Below, piece after piece: positions 17,850 through 26,313 of a DNA stretch of 64,000 bases. Origin of the DNA: Bacteroidales bacterium (GTDB taxonomy: Bacteria; Bacteroidota; Bacteroidia; Bacteroidales; GCA-2711565); assembly GCA_028280405.1 (NCBI GenBank), contig JANQLW010000060.1, positions 1-64,000 of the forward strand, written 5' to 3'. The notes under the pieces were generated by a model. It ran no database searches. It was not told the origin of the DNA and saw only the letters and a program-made list of their open reading frames with translations. The translations under genes were made by a program, and so were the position numbers. Each line of letters begins with the position of its first letter. Positions within the stretch are counted from its first letter, which is position 1.

Positions 17850-20800
17850 TTAAAATCCAACATTAATAGATAACGTAAAACTCTTAGAGTTCGGATACCC
17901 GAATGGAGTAGAAAGTAATTCAGGATCTGATCCACTGTAATTAGTCCATGTAAACAGGTTGGATGCAATTAAATTAGCTTTGAAAGATTTAATAAAAGTA
18001 TTTTTCAATAAGCTGGATGGAGCTCTCCAACCGATAGAGATATTTGTTAATTTCAAATAATCTCCAGACTCAAGGTCAGAATCTATTAAGTAACGGTGGT
18101 AATTTGAAATATTTCTTGAGTAACCAGGAATATCTGTAACATCACCAAATTGTCTCCAACGATTTAAGTTTTCAACTAATCTATTTGTTCTACTAGCAGT
18201 AATATCATCGGTGGTTCCACTTGGTCCCTGATTTCGATCACTAAATTTCATTAATTTATTACCAACAGCATAAGTAAAGAATGCAGATAAGTCAAATGAT
18301 TTATATCTGATCAGGAAATTAAATCCACCATAAAGGTCCGGATTACGTTGGCCTAAATGATAGGTTCTATATTCTGTAGCTAATGTTTGAGAAGTTATAA
18401 CACTCAAATCTACTAATTCATCAGATAATTCAGTAACTACATTTCCATCAACTACAGTATTGGTTTCTTTTTGAGCAAATACCATAGCACCACCGGTTTC
18501 TGGATTAATATGTGAGAACTTATATCCAAACCATGAGTTGATAGGGAATCCTTCAATATTTCTTGTAACATTGCCTGAAATTGTTCTCGGAAGATCTGAT
18601 TCAAATACATCTTCCAGCCTATTATTTACTTTCGTAATATTACCGGAAACTTCAATTAATAAATCCCGGGTTTTTACAGCTTGTACCCTGACACTAATCT
18701 CAAACCCTTTATTAGATAAGGATCCAACATTAACTGTTGCAGATGGTCTACCTACAGATGCAGGAAGGATTAAATTATCTAATAGGTCAACTGTTTTTTC
18801 ATTAAAGTATCTACCTTCCAGGTTTACTTTGCCTTTAAATAAAGAAACTTCCAATCCAAGATTAAGTTCTTTTTTCTTTTCCCATTTAAGTACAGGGTTA
18901 CCATAAGATAACTCAGATGCTTTTGCATAACCACCCCATTGAATTGTACTTACTTCATAAGTATGGAATGGTAATACGGATCTATTAATACTACCTCTAT
19001 ATCCATAACCAACAGAGAATACCAATCTGCTAAAGATATCCTCGTAACGTTCCATAAACTTTTCATTATGAGCATTCCATTTCAAACCTGCTGACCAAAT
19101 CGGGCTAAACTGATTATCACTACCAATGATATCAACACCATCATAACGTACGTTCACATTTGCAACATAGCGATCATCATATGAATAAACTCCTGAACCG
19201 ATGAAAGAAACACTTCTGTCCTGTGCAAAGAAAGTTCCTCCAAAATTTTCAAGTCTTAGTTTTTCATATCTATCGATACTAATATCGTCCCATAATGGAT
19301 AACCTACAATTCTAAAATCTTGATTGTAAATCGGATTAAAATGCTGGAAACGATAATTTGTATTTTGGCTTACCTCATTAGCTGCAAATAACTGTAAGAA
19401 GTTTGGACCAAACTTTTTATTGAATTCAACCGTATTACGAACTGTATAACTTGTGTTACGGCCCATATACTCTCTTAAGAAACCTCTGTTAAACTCAGGA
19501 CCTACTTTACCAAACTCAGTTGCAGGGTTGAGCCAGTTATTTAACCATGAGCGATAAGTTCCGGCAATAGATTCATCTATATCATGAGTTGACGTATACT
19601 CATATACTGCTTGTCCAATGTATTTAAAATTTTTTAAAAAACTATACTCTATGGCTAATTGACCACGGATATTCCCGTAAGTATTAGTCATAGTATTCCC
19701 TTCCATCTCTCTAAAAATATTAAATTGATTATATACAAGGTCTCTACCTAAATAAAGGACATTACTACCTAAGTTTAAATAGCTTTTGTCAACTGCGAAA
19801 CTTCCATCATCATTAAACGGCTTTTCGTATGGATTTGCAAAAACAGCATACTTATATGGATCTATACCATTAGGCTCTATATTTTGTTTTAAAGTTGTAT
19901 AAAGGTTAAAACGGATTAAGAAATTTTTAGTAATAAAACGTGACAATTTCAAGTTCATACCTCCTCTTTTAAAGCTATTTCCTTTAAGTGTACCTTGTGA
20001 ATGTTGGTAGTTTATGGAAGCATGGTATTGCATTTTTTGTGATCCACCACTCATAGTTACATTATGAGATTGTGTATAAGCCGGACGATAAATTTCATTA
20101 ATCCAATCTGTATTGGTATTTTTCAAATTATTAATCTGGTTATCTTTTTCAGATTCAGAAATTAAACCATTATTATAATTATTAAGAATTTGAATTACTC
20201 GACCACCATAAGTTGGGTTAAAATCATCATAGACTTTTTGTTCAAAATCTACTTTTTGATCGGAATTCATGAAATCCCATTTGATATCCGGGCGGAAAGT
20301 AATACCAAATTTCCCAGAGTAGTTTATATAATCTTTTCCGGATTTACCTACTTTTGTTGTAATAACAACTACACCATTTGCAGCGCGCGATCCATAAACA
20401 GAAGCGGCAGTAGCATCCTTAAGAATAGTAATACTTTCAATATCTTCAGGAGGAATATTCCCAATACCATTAGTCATAAGTTGACTAATTCCTCCAGACA
20501 CTTCACCTTGCTGTAAAGGCATTCCATCCAAAATATATAATGGTTTTGTATCGCCAGTCATGGTATTAATACCACGAATCTGAATTTCACCAACTTCACC
20601 TGGACGACCGGTTCCTCTAACATAAACACCAGCTAATTGACCTTTAATGGCATTATCAATGGTTGTAATACCTTTAGTTTCCATAGCCTGAGCAGTTATT
20701 TTCTCAGTTGCACCAATCATCGTCGATTTATCACGGCTTTGCATACCGGTAATAACAACTTCCTCCAGACTGGTTGCAGATTCCACTAAAACCACATTAA

Positions 20801-21389
20801 TTGTAGTTTTTGTACCAACAGTTATAAGCTGTGTTTCAAAACCTATAAATGAAATTTTCAAAATGGTAGAATTTCCATCAACTTTGATTTTGTACTCACC
20901 ATTAGCATTTGTAGTAACACCACGCATGGTTCCTTCAACTAAAACAGTTGCTCCTGGTAAAGGAAGACCTGCTGCATCTGTCACCTTACCTTTAATTTCC
21001 TTTTCCTGAATAGCTTCTGTTGAGAATTCAGGATTTTTATTAATAATGATATGTTTATCAACTACTGTAGTTTCAAATTCAGTATTTTCAAAGCAATAAT
21101 TAAGAATTTCTTCAATACTTGCATTTGAAAAGTCTACATCTACATTTCCGAGTTTTTTAATATCTTCTACACTGTAAACAAATGAGAAATCACTCATTTT
21201 CTCAATTTCAACAAAGAGTTTTTGAAGACTTACATTCTCCAGTTTTAAACTCAAACGGGTTTGTTGAGAATAAACGCTGGCCTGAATATGTAAGGAAAAC
21301 AGTAAGAATAAAATACATGTCTTTACCATAATCAAAAAGAATTTCACTTTTTTGCCGGGATAAAATATCCCATTAGCTCGTTTTTTCAT
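17850..21389 (-). CDS. SusC/RagA-family TonB-dependent outer-membrane transporter with STN domain
   Basis: An outer-membrane barrel of 1179 aa that imports the ligand captured by SusD, powered by TonB. Order: signal and membrane segment (about 13-40), STN signalling domain (45-125, TRLSLKLENVSLQKLFVEIEK), carboxypeptidase-like domain (GKVTDAAGLPLPGATVLVEGT), plug (about 210-340, with SITILKDATAASVYGSRAANGVVVITTK), then the barrel ending in SINVGF. The STN domain is what contacts a FecR anti-sigma factor, and a FecR/ECF sigma pair lies directly upstream, so ligand binding should signal back to its own transcription. The frame is intact, unlike the second SusC in this window. Confidence 0.95.
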   Translation of the reverse strand: MKKRANGIFYPGKKVKFFLIMVKTCILFLLFSLHIQASVYSQQTRLSLKLENVSLQKLFVEIEKMSDFSFVYSVEDIKKLGNVDVDFSNASIEEILNYCFENTEFETTVVDKHIIINKNPEFSTEAIQEKEIKGKVTDAAGLPLPGATVLVEGTMRGVTTNANGEYKIKVDGNSTILKISFIGFETQLITVGTKTTINVVLVESATSLEEVVITGMQSRDKSTMIGATEKITAQAMETKGITTIDNAIKGQLAGVYVRGTGRPGEVGEIQIRGINTMTGDTKPLYILDGMPLQQGEVSGGISQLMTNGIGNIPPEDIESITILKDATAASVYGSRAANGVVVITTKVGKSGKDYINYSGKFGITFRPDIKWDFMNSDQKVDFEQKVYDDFNPTYGGRVIQILNNYNNGLISESEKDNQINNLKNTNTDWINEIYRPAYTQSHNVTMSGGSQKMQYHASINYQHSQGTLKGNSFKRGGMNLKLSRFITKNFLIRFNLYTTLKQNIEPNGIDPYKYAVFANPYEKPFNDDGSFAVDKSYLNLGSNVLYLGRDLVYNQFNIFREMEGNTMTNTYGNIRGQLAIEYSFLKNFKYIGQAVYEYTSTHDIDESIAGTYRSWLNNWLNPATEFGKVGPEFNRGFLREYMGRNTSYTVRNTVEFNKKFGPNFLQLFAANEVSQNTNYRFQHFNPIYNQDFRIVGYPLWDDISIDRYEKLRLENFGGTFFAQDRSVSFIGSGVYSYDDRYVANVNVRYDGVDIIGSDNQFSPIWSAGLKWNAHNEKFMERYEDIFSRLVFSVGYGYRGSINRSVLPFHTYEVSTIQWGGYAKASELSYGNPVLKWEKKKELNLGLEVSLFKGKVNLEGRYFNEKTVDLLDNLILPASVGRPSATVNVGSLSNKGFEISVRVQAVKTRDLLIEVSGNITKVNNRLEDVFESDLPRTISGNVTRNIEGFPINSWFGYKFSHINPETGGAMVFAQKETNTVVDGNVVTELSDELVDLSVITSQTLATEYRTYHLGQRNPDLYGGFNFLIRYKSFDLSAFFTYAVGNKLMKFSDRNQGPSGTTDDITASRTNRLVENLNRWRQFGDVTDIPGYSRNISNYHRYLIDSDLESGDYLKLTNISIGWRAPSSLLKNTFIKSFKANLIASNLFTWTNYSGSDPELLSTPFGYPNSKSFTLSINVGF

Positions 21390-21510
21390 AAATTTGATTG
21401 TTAATTAATAATTGATTTATTTCAATTGAATCAGGGAGATCATTGTTCGCGCTTCGTTCTCCCTTTTTTCATCGCCCTCCGAAACGTAGTGAAGGAGGGG
21501 TTATATCTTA

Positions 21511-22692
21511 TTACTCTTTAGCCATTACAACTACTTTATTACCTTCTGATCTAAATCTTACTTTTCCTGTTTGTTCCAGAATATAAAAGATCTCACCTAC
21601 ACTATTATAGCGTTTAAGCCTTGCTGTAAAAACTTCATTCATTACATCATCCGTATCATATTTATAATTGAAATCATACCATCTGGATAATTGTTTCAAA
21701 ATGTTTTCAAGACTGGTTTCTTTATAGGCAAAATAGCCATCCTTCCATGAAGTATAATAAAGTGTTTCAACTTTGTTTACCCTGATTTTATGATTTACCG
21801 ATATTACCTTAGCCTGATCTCCAGGTTTTAGGCTTACTGTTGATCTTTCATCATACTTATGACGAATATCAACACTACCCTCAACCAAAGTGGTTATATT
21901 GGTTTCTCCTTTATAAGCCTGCATATTAAAGGAAGTCCCTTTTACTTCAACGATAGATTTTTCAGTATGAACAATAAACTTCTTCTGAGCATTGTGTGCA
22001 ACTTCAAAATAGGCTTCTCCTTCAAGGTATACTTCACGGGTATTGCCTATAAAAGATACCGGGTATCTTAGTTTCGACTCTGAATTCAACCATATTTTGG
22101 TGCCATCACTCAATACCAAACTATGTTCCCCGTTTCTGGGTACTTCCATTGTATTATATAACATTACTCCTGAAAGCTCAGCCTGATTTTCATAACTTAA
22201 CACATCCCCACCAATATTAATCCGGGTTCCATCTTTTTCAGCGATCATTTTTTCCGGAGCATCTTTTTCAAGTACAATTTTATTTCCATCTGAGGTGCTT
22301 AAAACAGCTTTATTTTCTCCAGGGACATAAAGATTAAAAGCTGCTATATATTTTTCCTGGCTTATAGGAGTTTCCTTATTTAAGAAAAAAATTGTACCTA
22401 AGCCCATCAGTATGATAACAGATGCAGCAACTAACCAACTACTTCTATAAATTCTGAATTTACGGTCTTTTTCAAATTCATTACGTAAAGCATTTCTGGC
22501 AATACTTAGATCCAAATCCTGATGAATCATCATCCTATGGGCTGAATCATTCTTAAATTTCTTAAAGAAACTCTTATTGGATGGATTCTCCAACCATTTT
22601 TCGATCATTGCAGTTTCCTCTTCAGTACAGTTTCCATAGAGGTATTTTTTCAAGGATTCTGCAATTAATACGGTGCTTTTTATTCTTGTCAT
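21511..22692 (-). CDS. FecR-family anti-sigma factor
   Basis: An inner-membrane anti-sigma regulator of 393 aa. A cytoplasmic helical N-terminal part (1-85) is followed by one membrane segment (about 86-104, LVAASVIILMGLGTIFFL), a periplasmic FecR domain (LSDGTKIWLNSESKLRYPVSF, YLEGEAYFEVAH) and a DUF4974 C-terminal domain (TSLENILKQLSRWYDFNYKY). It should hold the ECF sigma factor encoded 149 nt upstream until the STN domain of the SusC encoded 121 nt downstream signals. Its own upstream region does not share the TTGTCACCC element found in locus 2, which suggests a different sigma specificity. Confidence 0.93.
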   Translation of the reverse strand: MTRIKSTVLIAESLKKYLYGNCTEEETAMIEKWLENPSNKSFFKKFKNDSAHRMMIHQDLDLSIARNALRNEFEKDRKFRIYRSSWLVAASVIILMGLGTIFFLNKETPISQEKYIAAFNLYVPGENKAVLSTSDGNKIVLEKDAPEKMIAEKDGTRINIGGDVLSYENQAELSGVMLYNTMEVPRNGEHSLVLSDGTKIWLNSESKLRYPVSFIGNTREVYLEGEAYFEVAHNAQKKFIVHTEKSIVEVKGTSFNMQAYKGETNITTLVEGSVDIRHKYDERSTVSLKPGDQAKVISVNHKIRVNKVETLYYTSWKDGYFAYKETSLENILKQLSRWYDFNYKYDTDDVMNEVFTARLKRYNSVGEIFYILEQTGKVRFRSEGNKVVVMAKE

Positions 22693-22841
22693 TTTAGGAT
22701 ACCTTTTTACCTATAACACAAAAAAGGTATGAGGGGGGTTAACTGTATTCAGAAAAATTTGAAAAAAATATAAAGGACTACCGGAATAATTGGCTATTTG
22801 ATTAAGCGATTTCAGATTGCAAATATCAGTTATTTAGATAG

Positions 22842-23384
22842 TTATAAAATAAAGAGATAGAGATCCTTTAATCCATCTTTTAATTGTTTGTGGGCGAGTT
22901 TGCGATGGGTTTTTACAGTATTAACGGCAAGATTTAATTCCTTGGCTATTTCCTTCATTGTTAATCCTTTCAATTTTAGAAGAATTACATTTCTTCTGGT
23001 TTCGGGGAGTAAATTTATATGCTTTAAAATCTCGGACTCTATTTCTGTAGCAATTATCATATGGTCGATAGCTTCTTCCAAATTCAAATTCTCTTTAACT
23101 TCCGTAGTTTGTTTAAACTCTCTTTGCAAATAATTTAAACAAGCATTACGAACAGTATTATATAAATAAACTTTAAAGGTAATTACCGACTTACATTCAA
23201 TATTTTTTTTCCAGATATTGATAAAGGCTTCCTGAACGATATCATAAGCCTGTTGATGATCATTTACTATTGAATTCGCAAAAACACAAGTTCTCGAAAA
23301 ATACATTTCAAATAACTCACTGGCTATTTTTTTATTCCCAGTTTTAAAAGGTTTATTCAATATGCCTGAAGGGAGTTTTTGCAT
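22842..23384 (-). CDS. ECF-family RNA polymerase sigma factor
   Basis: A transcription factor of 180 aa. Region 2 (about 25-95) contains AYDIVQEAFINIWKK and region 4 (about 125-175) contains LPETRRNVILLKLKGLTMKEIAKELNLAVNTVKTHRK, the helix-turn-helix that reads the -35 box. It belongs to the Bacteroidota FecI-like group that pairs with FecR and SusC. A good housekeeping promoter lies only 4 nt before the annotated ATG, so the mRNA would be almost leaderless, or translation may really begin a few codons later (for example TTG at codon 9). Confidence 0.92.
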   Translation of the reverse strand: MQKLPSGILNKPFKTGNKKIASELFEMYFSRTCVFANSIVNDHQQAYDIVQEAFINIWKKNIECKSVITFKVYLYNTVRNACLNYLQREFKQTTEVKENLNLEEAIDHMIIATEIESEILKHINLLPETRRNVILLKLKGLTMKEIAKELNLAVNTVKTHRKLAHKQLKDGLKDLYLFIL

Positions 23385-23388
23385 GTGT

Positions 23389-23420
23389 CAAAGGTAGAGC
23401 AAAATAAATGAATTTTCAAA
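23389..23420 (-). promoter_or_regulatory. Primary-sigma promoter of the ECF sigma gene, nearly overlapping the ATG
   Basis: TTTG (23417-23420), 20 nt, then TACCTTTG (23389-23396), a full match to the Bacteroidota consensus. The -7 box ends 4 nt before the ATG at 23384. Confidence 0.7.
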
Positions 23421-23608
23421 ATCAAGTGTTTTATTGCTTCAAGCTGACATGTTTTTATTTGTTGGAGTATAGTCTGTATAAACCTGTATAACAATTGAAT
23501 AGTTGAATTCATAATCAAGCCCTTCTAAGCTAAAGCTTCGAAGGGCAGTGAAAAAGCCCAGAGGCATATTATAACTGCCCCCGGGTACACAACAAATGAT
23601 GAACTATT

Positions 23609-23719
23609 TTATTTCTTTTTATTGGTCTTAATTACGATCAGACCAGCAGCTCTTTTTTGCCCATATTGAACGAGCCCGGCTTTTTGTCTTAAAACTTTTA
23701 TGGATTTAAAATAAAAGTA
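23609..23719 (-). pseudogene. Remnant of a TonB-plug-like C terminus
   Basis: A 36-codon open stretch, in frame after the stops of the upstream propeller gene, reads FKSIKVLRQKAGLVQYGQ then KRAAGLIVIKTNKKK and a stop. The pattern IKxxKVL...YGxxxAxGxIVIKT is the end of a TonB plug domain. There is no start codon, signal or upstream domain. I read it as a leftover of a plug-like or SusC gene. Confidence 0.55.
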
Positions 23720-23725
23720 TGTTCA

Positions 23726-25627
23726 TTACATGCGATTTTTTATTTCAACCGGAATATCTACCACTTTTTCAACAGGAGGCAAGCAACCGCTTTTATCACA
23801 AGTTTGATAATATATTTTTACATTAAAGATATATTTACCAGGTTTAACTTTCCATCCCGTTTTAAAAGATTGTTTGTAAGTCAAGCCTTTACCCATATAT
23901 ACTTCCGCTCCGTCTTTAATCTTTAATTGAGGAAATTCCATCTCACCAAAAGTCTTGATTCCTTCAGGAATTCCTTCAAAGCTTACTCTAGTGATAATAT
24001 TACCTTTATCTCGGTTTGCTTTGGTATCGGCGTATAAATACCAACCTTCCTGCATATCGAAAATAACAGATAAAGTAAAGAATGATTTTACATCCCCTTT
24101 CAGATTCACTTTATAAGCAACCGGACCGGATTTTTCACCACCCAGATCCTTAGAACTTATTTTATAATATTCAGGAAGCACAAAGTCTTTAGCCTTAATG
24201 CCGGTTTTTGCAATTGCTTTGTTTTTATTTTTCTTACCATACTGAACATAGACATATCCCCGATGACGTTGAGTTAATTCTTTTTTCTCTTCCTCGGTCA
24301 GATCACGGGTATATTTTTCATCAATCTTAATATTAGAATATTTTTTAGCCATATCCTCATACATTTTGCGATCTTTTTTATGCTTTTCATCTGCGGTTTC
24401 ATAAGTCACATAACGACCCGGATCTTTGCCGGCCATTTCAATTCCAAGCTCAGCTACCCAACCCCAGGCAAGGCGATCACTAACTTCATAACCCATTTGA
24501 GTAGGGATACTTAAACCCCATAACAGATCCATTACACCATCCATATTATAATCTACAACCGTTACGAATGGACAACTACCGGGAAATACTTTCTGTCCAT
24601 TTTCAGCTTCAAACAAAGCTTTTCGCTTTTCAAAACGTAATCCCTTATCAGTCATCACTCCACGGAAAAATTCCACCGGATTCTGTCCTTTTTTTGAATA
24701 TGAACTTGTAACAAATAAATCCAAAATACCATCCTGATCCCAGTCAACGGGTTGAATATAAGATTTAAAGTCCCCTGCAGGGCATGGGAAACCATAACTT
24801 AAGAATTGCTTTATTTGTTTTTTACTCAGCTCATAAATTGTTAACATATTTCCATCAATATCCAGTAATGGAGTTCTCTTACCAAACTCAGGTTTGTTTT
24901 TCGTACCCACATTTAGAGAAACACGAAGCCCGCCGGAGCCACCTACAAAGAGATCAATCAAACCATCTCCATTAAAATCGCCAAATCCGGCTGAAGAAAA
25001 ATTCCAGTAATCATTTGATCTTGTATCTGTAAATGGAAGGCTTTGAATTCCTCCTCTTTTACAATATTTATCATCGTATTGTTTGACGGGAACACCCGGT
25101 TTAAATCCACTCCCGGTGTTTTCCCACATAGTAATTACACCCGGGTTATATTGACCGGTAAGCATATCTTTTAATCCATCTCCGGTTAAATCCACAAACT
25201 GTGGATGAACACCAATACATCACCATTGATAAGCTGTGATCAAATTACCATCAGTATCCTTAGCATAATTGTATTCTCCACTATATTTTGGATTCTTATT
25301 ACTTCCTTCATTTAAATAAATTTTTATGTATGACCCTACTTCTCCTGTTTCAAATTCACCTACCAAAAGGTCTCTTTTTCCATCATTATTCCAGTCGAAT
25401 AAAGTTGGATAAGCCAGGCCATGTTTGCCAATACGGATCTCCAGTTTTTTACCATTAAGCATTTGTGGTTGTCCTAATACCGGAGCTCCTGGAATATTTG
25501 TATTTATAATTTTAGGAAACTTAGGTAAGTATTTTGTCTTTGCATTTGGGTCATCCTTAATCTTATCTGCAGCAATTGCAAACAAGCCAAAACTTAAGGC
25601 AACTAATATAAATATGAATTTTCTCAT
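23726..25627 (-). CDS. Propeller selenoprotein fused to a DsbD-N-like redox domain (copy C)
   Basis: With UGA (25220-25222) read as Sec136 the product has 633 aa. Signal peptide 1-19 (ends GLFAIAA), then FG-GAP/VCBS repeats with DWNNDGKRDLLVGEFE and DLTGDGLKDMLTG flanking AYQW-U-CIGVHPQFVDL, further repeats to about residue 450 (DFNGDGLIDLFVGGSGG, DWDQDGILDLFV, DYNMDGVMDLLWG), an RHRGYVYV strand, a linker, and a C-terminal domain (about 490-633) ending in YYQTCDKSGCLPP. That motif (C-x4-C before LPP) is the signature of the DsbD N-terminal/disulfide corrector domain. So a Sec-Cys pair and a Cys pair are joined in one secreted protein. It has its own ECF-like promoter. Close in layout to copy D. 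Confidence 0.87.
25192..25222 (-). promoter_or_regulatory. UGA-Sec codon plus SECIS hairpin (copy C)
   Basis: UGA at 25220-25222, 15 nt, then CCACA-GUU-UGUGG (25192-25204). Here flanking AU and AU extend the stem to 7 bp. The loop begins with G. Confidence 0.85.
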
Positions 25628-25673
25628 GTGTACTAATTTTTATTCATTATATAAATTACATCTCCTTTAATTT

Positions 25674-25703
25674 GTGACAATTGAAATTGGAAAGGGGTGA
25701 CAA
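25674..25703 (-). promoter_or_regulatory. ECF-type promoter element upstream of copy C
   Basis: On the minus strand TTGTCACCCC is followed by TTGTCAC; the two GTC cores are 23 nt apart. The same arrangement with identical spacing lies before the locus-2 FecR gene (41573-41602) and before the pseudogene at 26168. It is a likely promoter of the locus-2 ECF sigma factor. Confidence 0.6.
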
Positions 25704-25713
25704 GTTTTGCGAT

Positions 25714-25802
25714 AAAAAGGAAGCAATCCCATTCTTCTATTCAGCTTGAAAAACCAGCATACTATTTCCTCCTTTTGTAAATAAAGGGATTGCTTCCTTT
25801 TT
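25714..25802. terminator. Long-loop hairpin with A/T tracts between two transcription units
   Basis: GGAAGCAATCCC (25719-25730) pairs perfectly with GGGATTGCTTCC (25786-25797), with A-run before and T-run after, so it can act in both directions. The loop is 55 nt. It separates the 25812-26168 remnant from copy C. Confidence 0.7.
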
Positions 25803-25811
25803 ACAATGATT

Positions 25812-26168
25812 TTACTTATTCATTGCTTCAATCTTTTTATTGATTGCTTTTGTAAAATAATCTTCACCTCTTTGGCCTTTCACTAGTTCCAGAACTCTTT
25901 GGTAGTTTTTAAGGGCATTCTTTTTATCACCCAAATAAAGTTGGTAGTCTGCCATAGATTCAACAAGTCCTCTATCATTTGGATGGGCTTGTAAACCTTC
26001 TTTTAGGCGTTTCATAATTCTTTTTGCAAACTCTTCGTTTAGCAAATCTTTATAACGCATCATTAAAGTATTTGCAGAATTGTTATACATATACGATTTT
26101 AATGCCCTGAGAAAAACCACTTAGTGAAAATAACACCAAGGTGCTTAATATTAATAATTTTTTCATTG
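25812..26168 (-). pseudogene. Frameshifted small secreted helical protein (possible thioredoxin-family remnant)
   Basis: The 102-codon frame begins with a GTG at 26120 and has no signal. A typical signal peptide (LLILSTLVLFSLSGFSQGIK) is encoded just upstream in another frame, after ATG at 26168 and a run of eight A. Restoring the reading needs one shift at the A-run and a compensating one near 26105. The rest is a TPR-like helical stretch (NPDRG-type repeat: LQAHPNDRGLVESMADYQLY, then GDKKNALKNYQRVLEL). The SQGIK junction resembles the AQGIKW of the Sec-thioredoxin, so this may be such a gene that lost its thioredoxin fold. Sequencing error in the A-run is the main alternative. It has an intact ECF-like promoter. 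Confidence 0.55.
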
Positions 26169-26218
26169 TGTTAATTTGGTTTATTTATTACTTAATAATT
26201 TTTAGCTGTCCTTTTAAT

Positions 26219-26248
26219 TAGACAATAAAACTGAGCTTTGGGTGACAA
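26219..26248 (-). promoter_or_regulatory. ECF-type promoter element upstream of the frameshifted gene
   Basis: Minus strand TTGTCACCC, then ATTGTC, GTC cores 23 nt apart, as upstream of copy C and the locus-2 FecR gene. It lies 51 nt before the ATG at 26168. Confidence 0.55.
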
Positions 26249-26264
26249 AATTTAATGTTTAAAT

Positions 26265-26298
26265 ATCATTCTGCCTTGTTCATTTAAGGCAGAATGAT
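26265..26298 (-). terminator. 13-bp hairpin after the GldFG-like gene
   Basis: ATCATTCTGCCTT pairs perfectly with AAGGCAGAATGAT around an 8-nt loop, just past the stop at 26314. U-tract is weak (minus strand ATATTTAAAC). Confidence 0.6.
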
Positions 26299-26313
26299 CA
26301 GTTAGATTTTAGA

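Larger units (their letters stand above)
23385..23725. other. Intergenic gap with hairpin and decayed coding traces
   Basis: It contains the sigma promoter (23389-23420), a GCCCTTC...GAAGGGC hairpin (23519-23546) without a U-run, and a plug-domain remnant (23609-23719, listed separately). Nothing else is seen. Confidence 0.6.
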
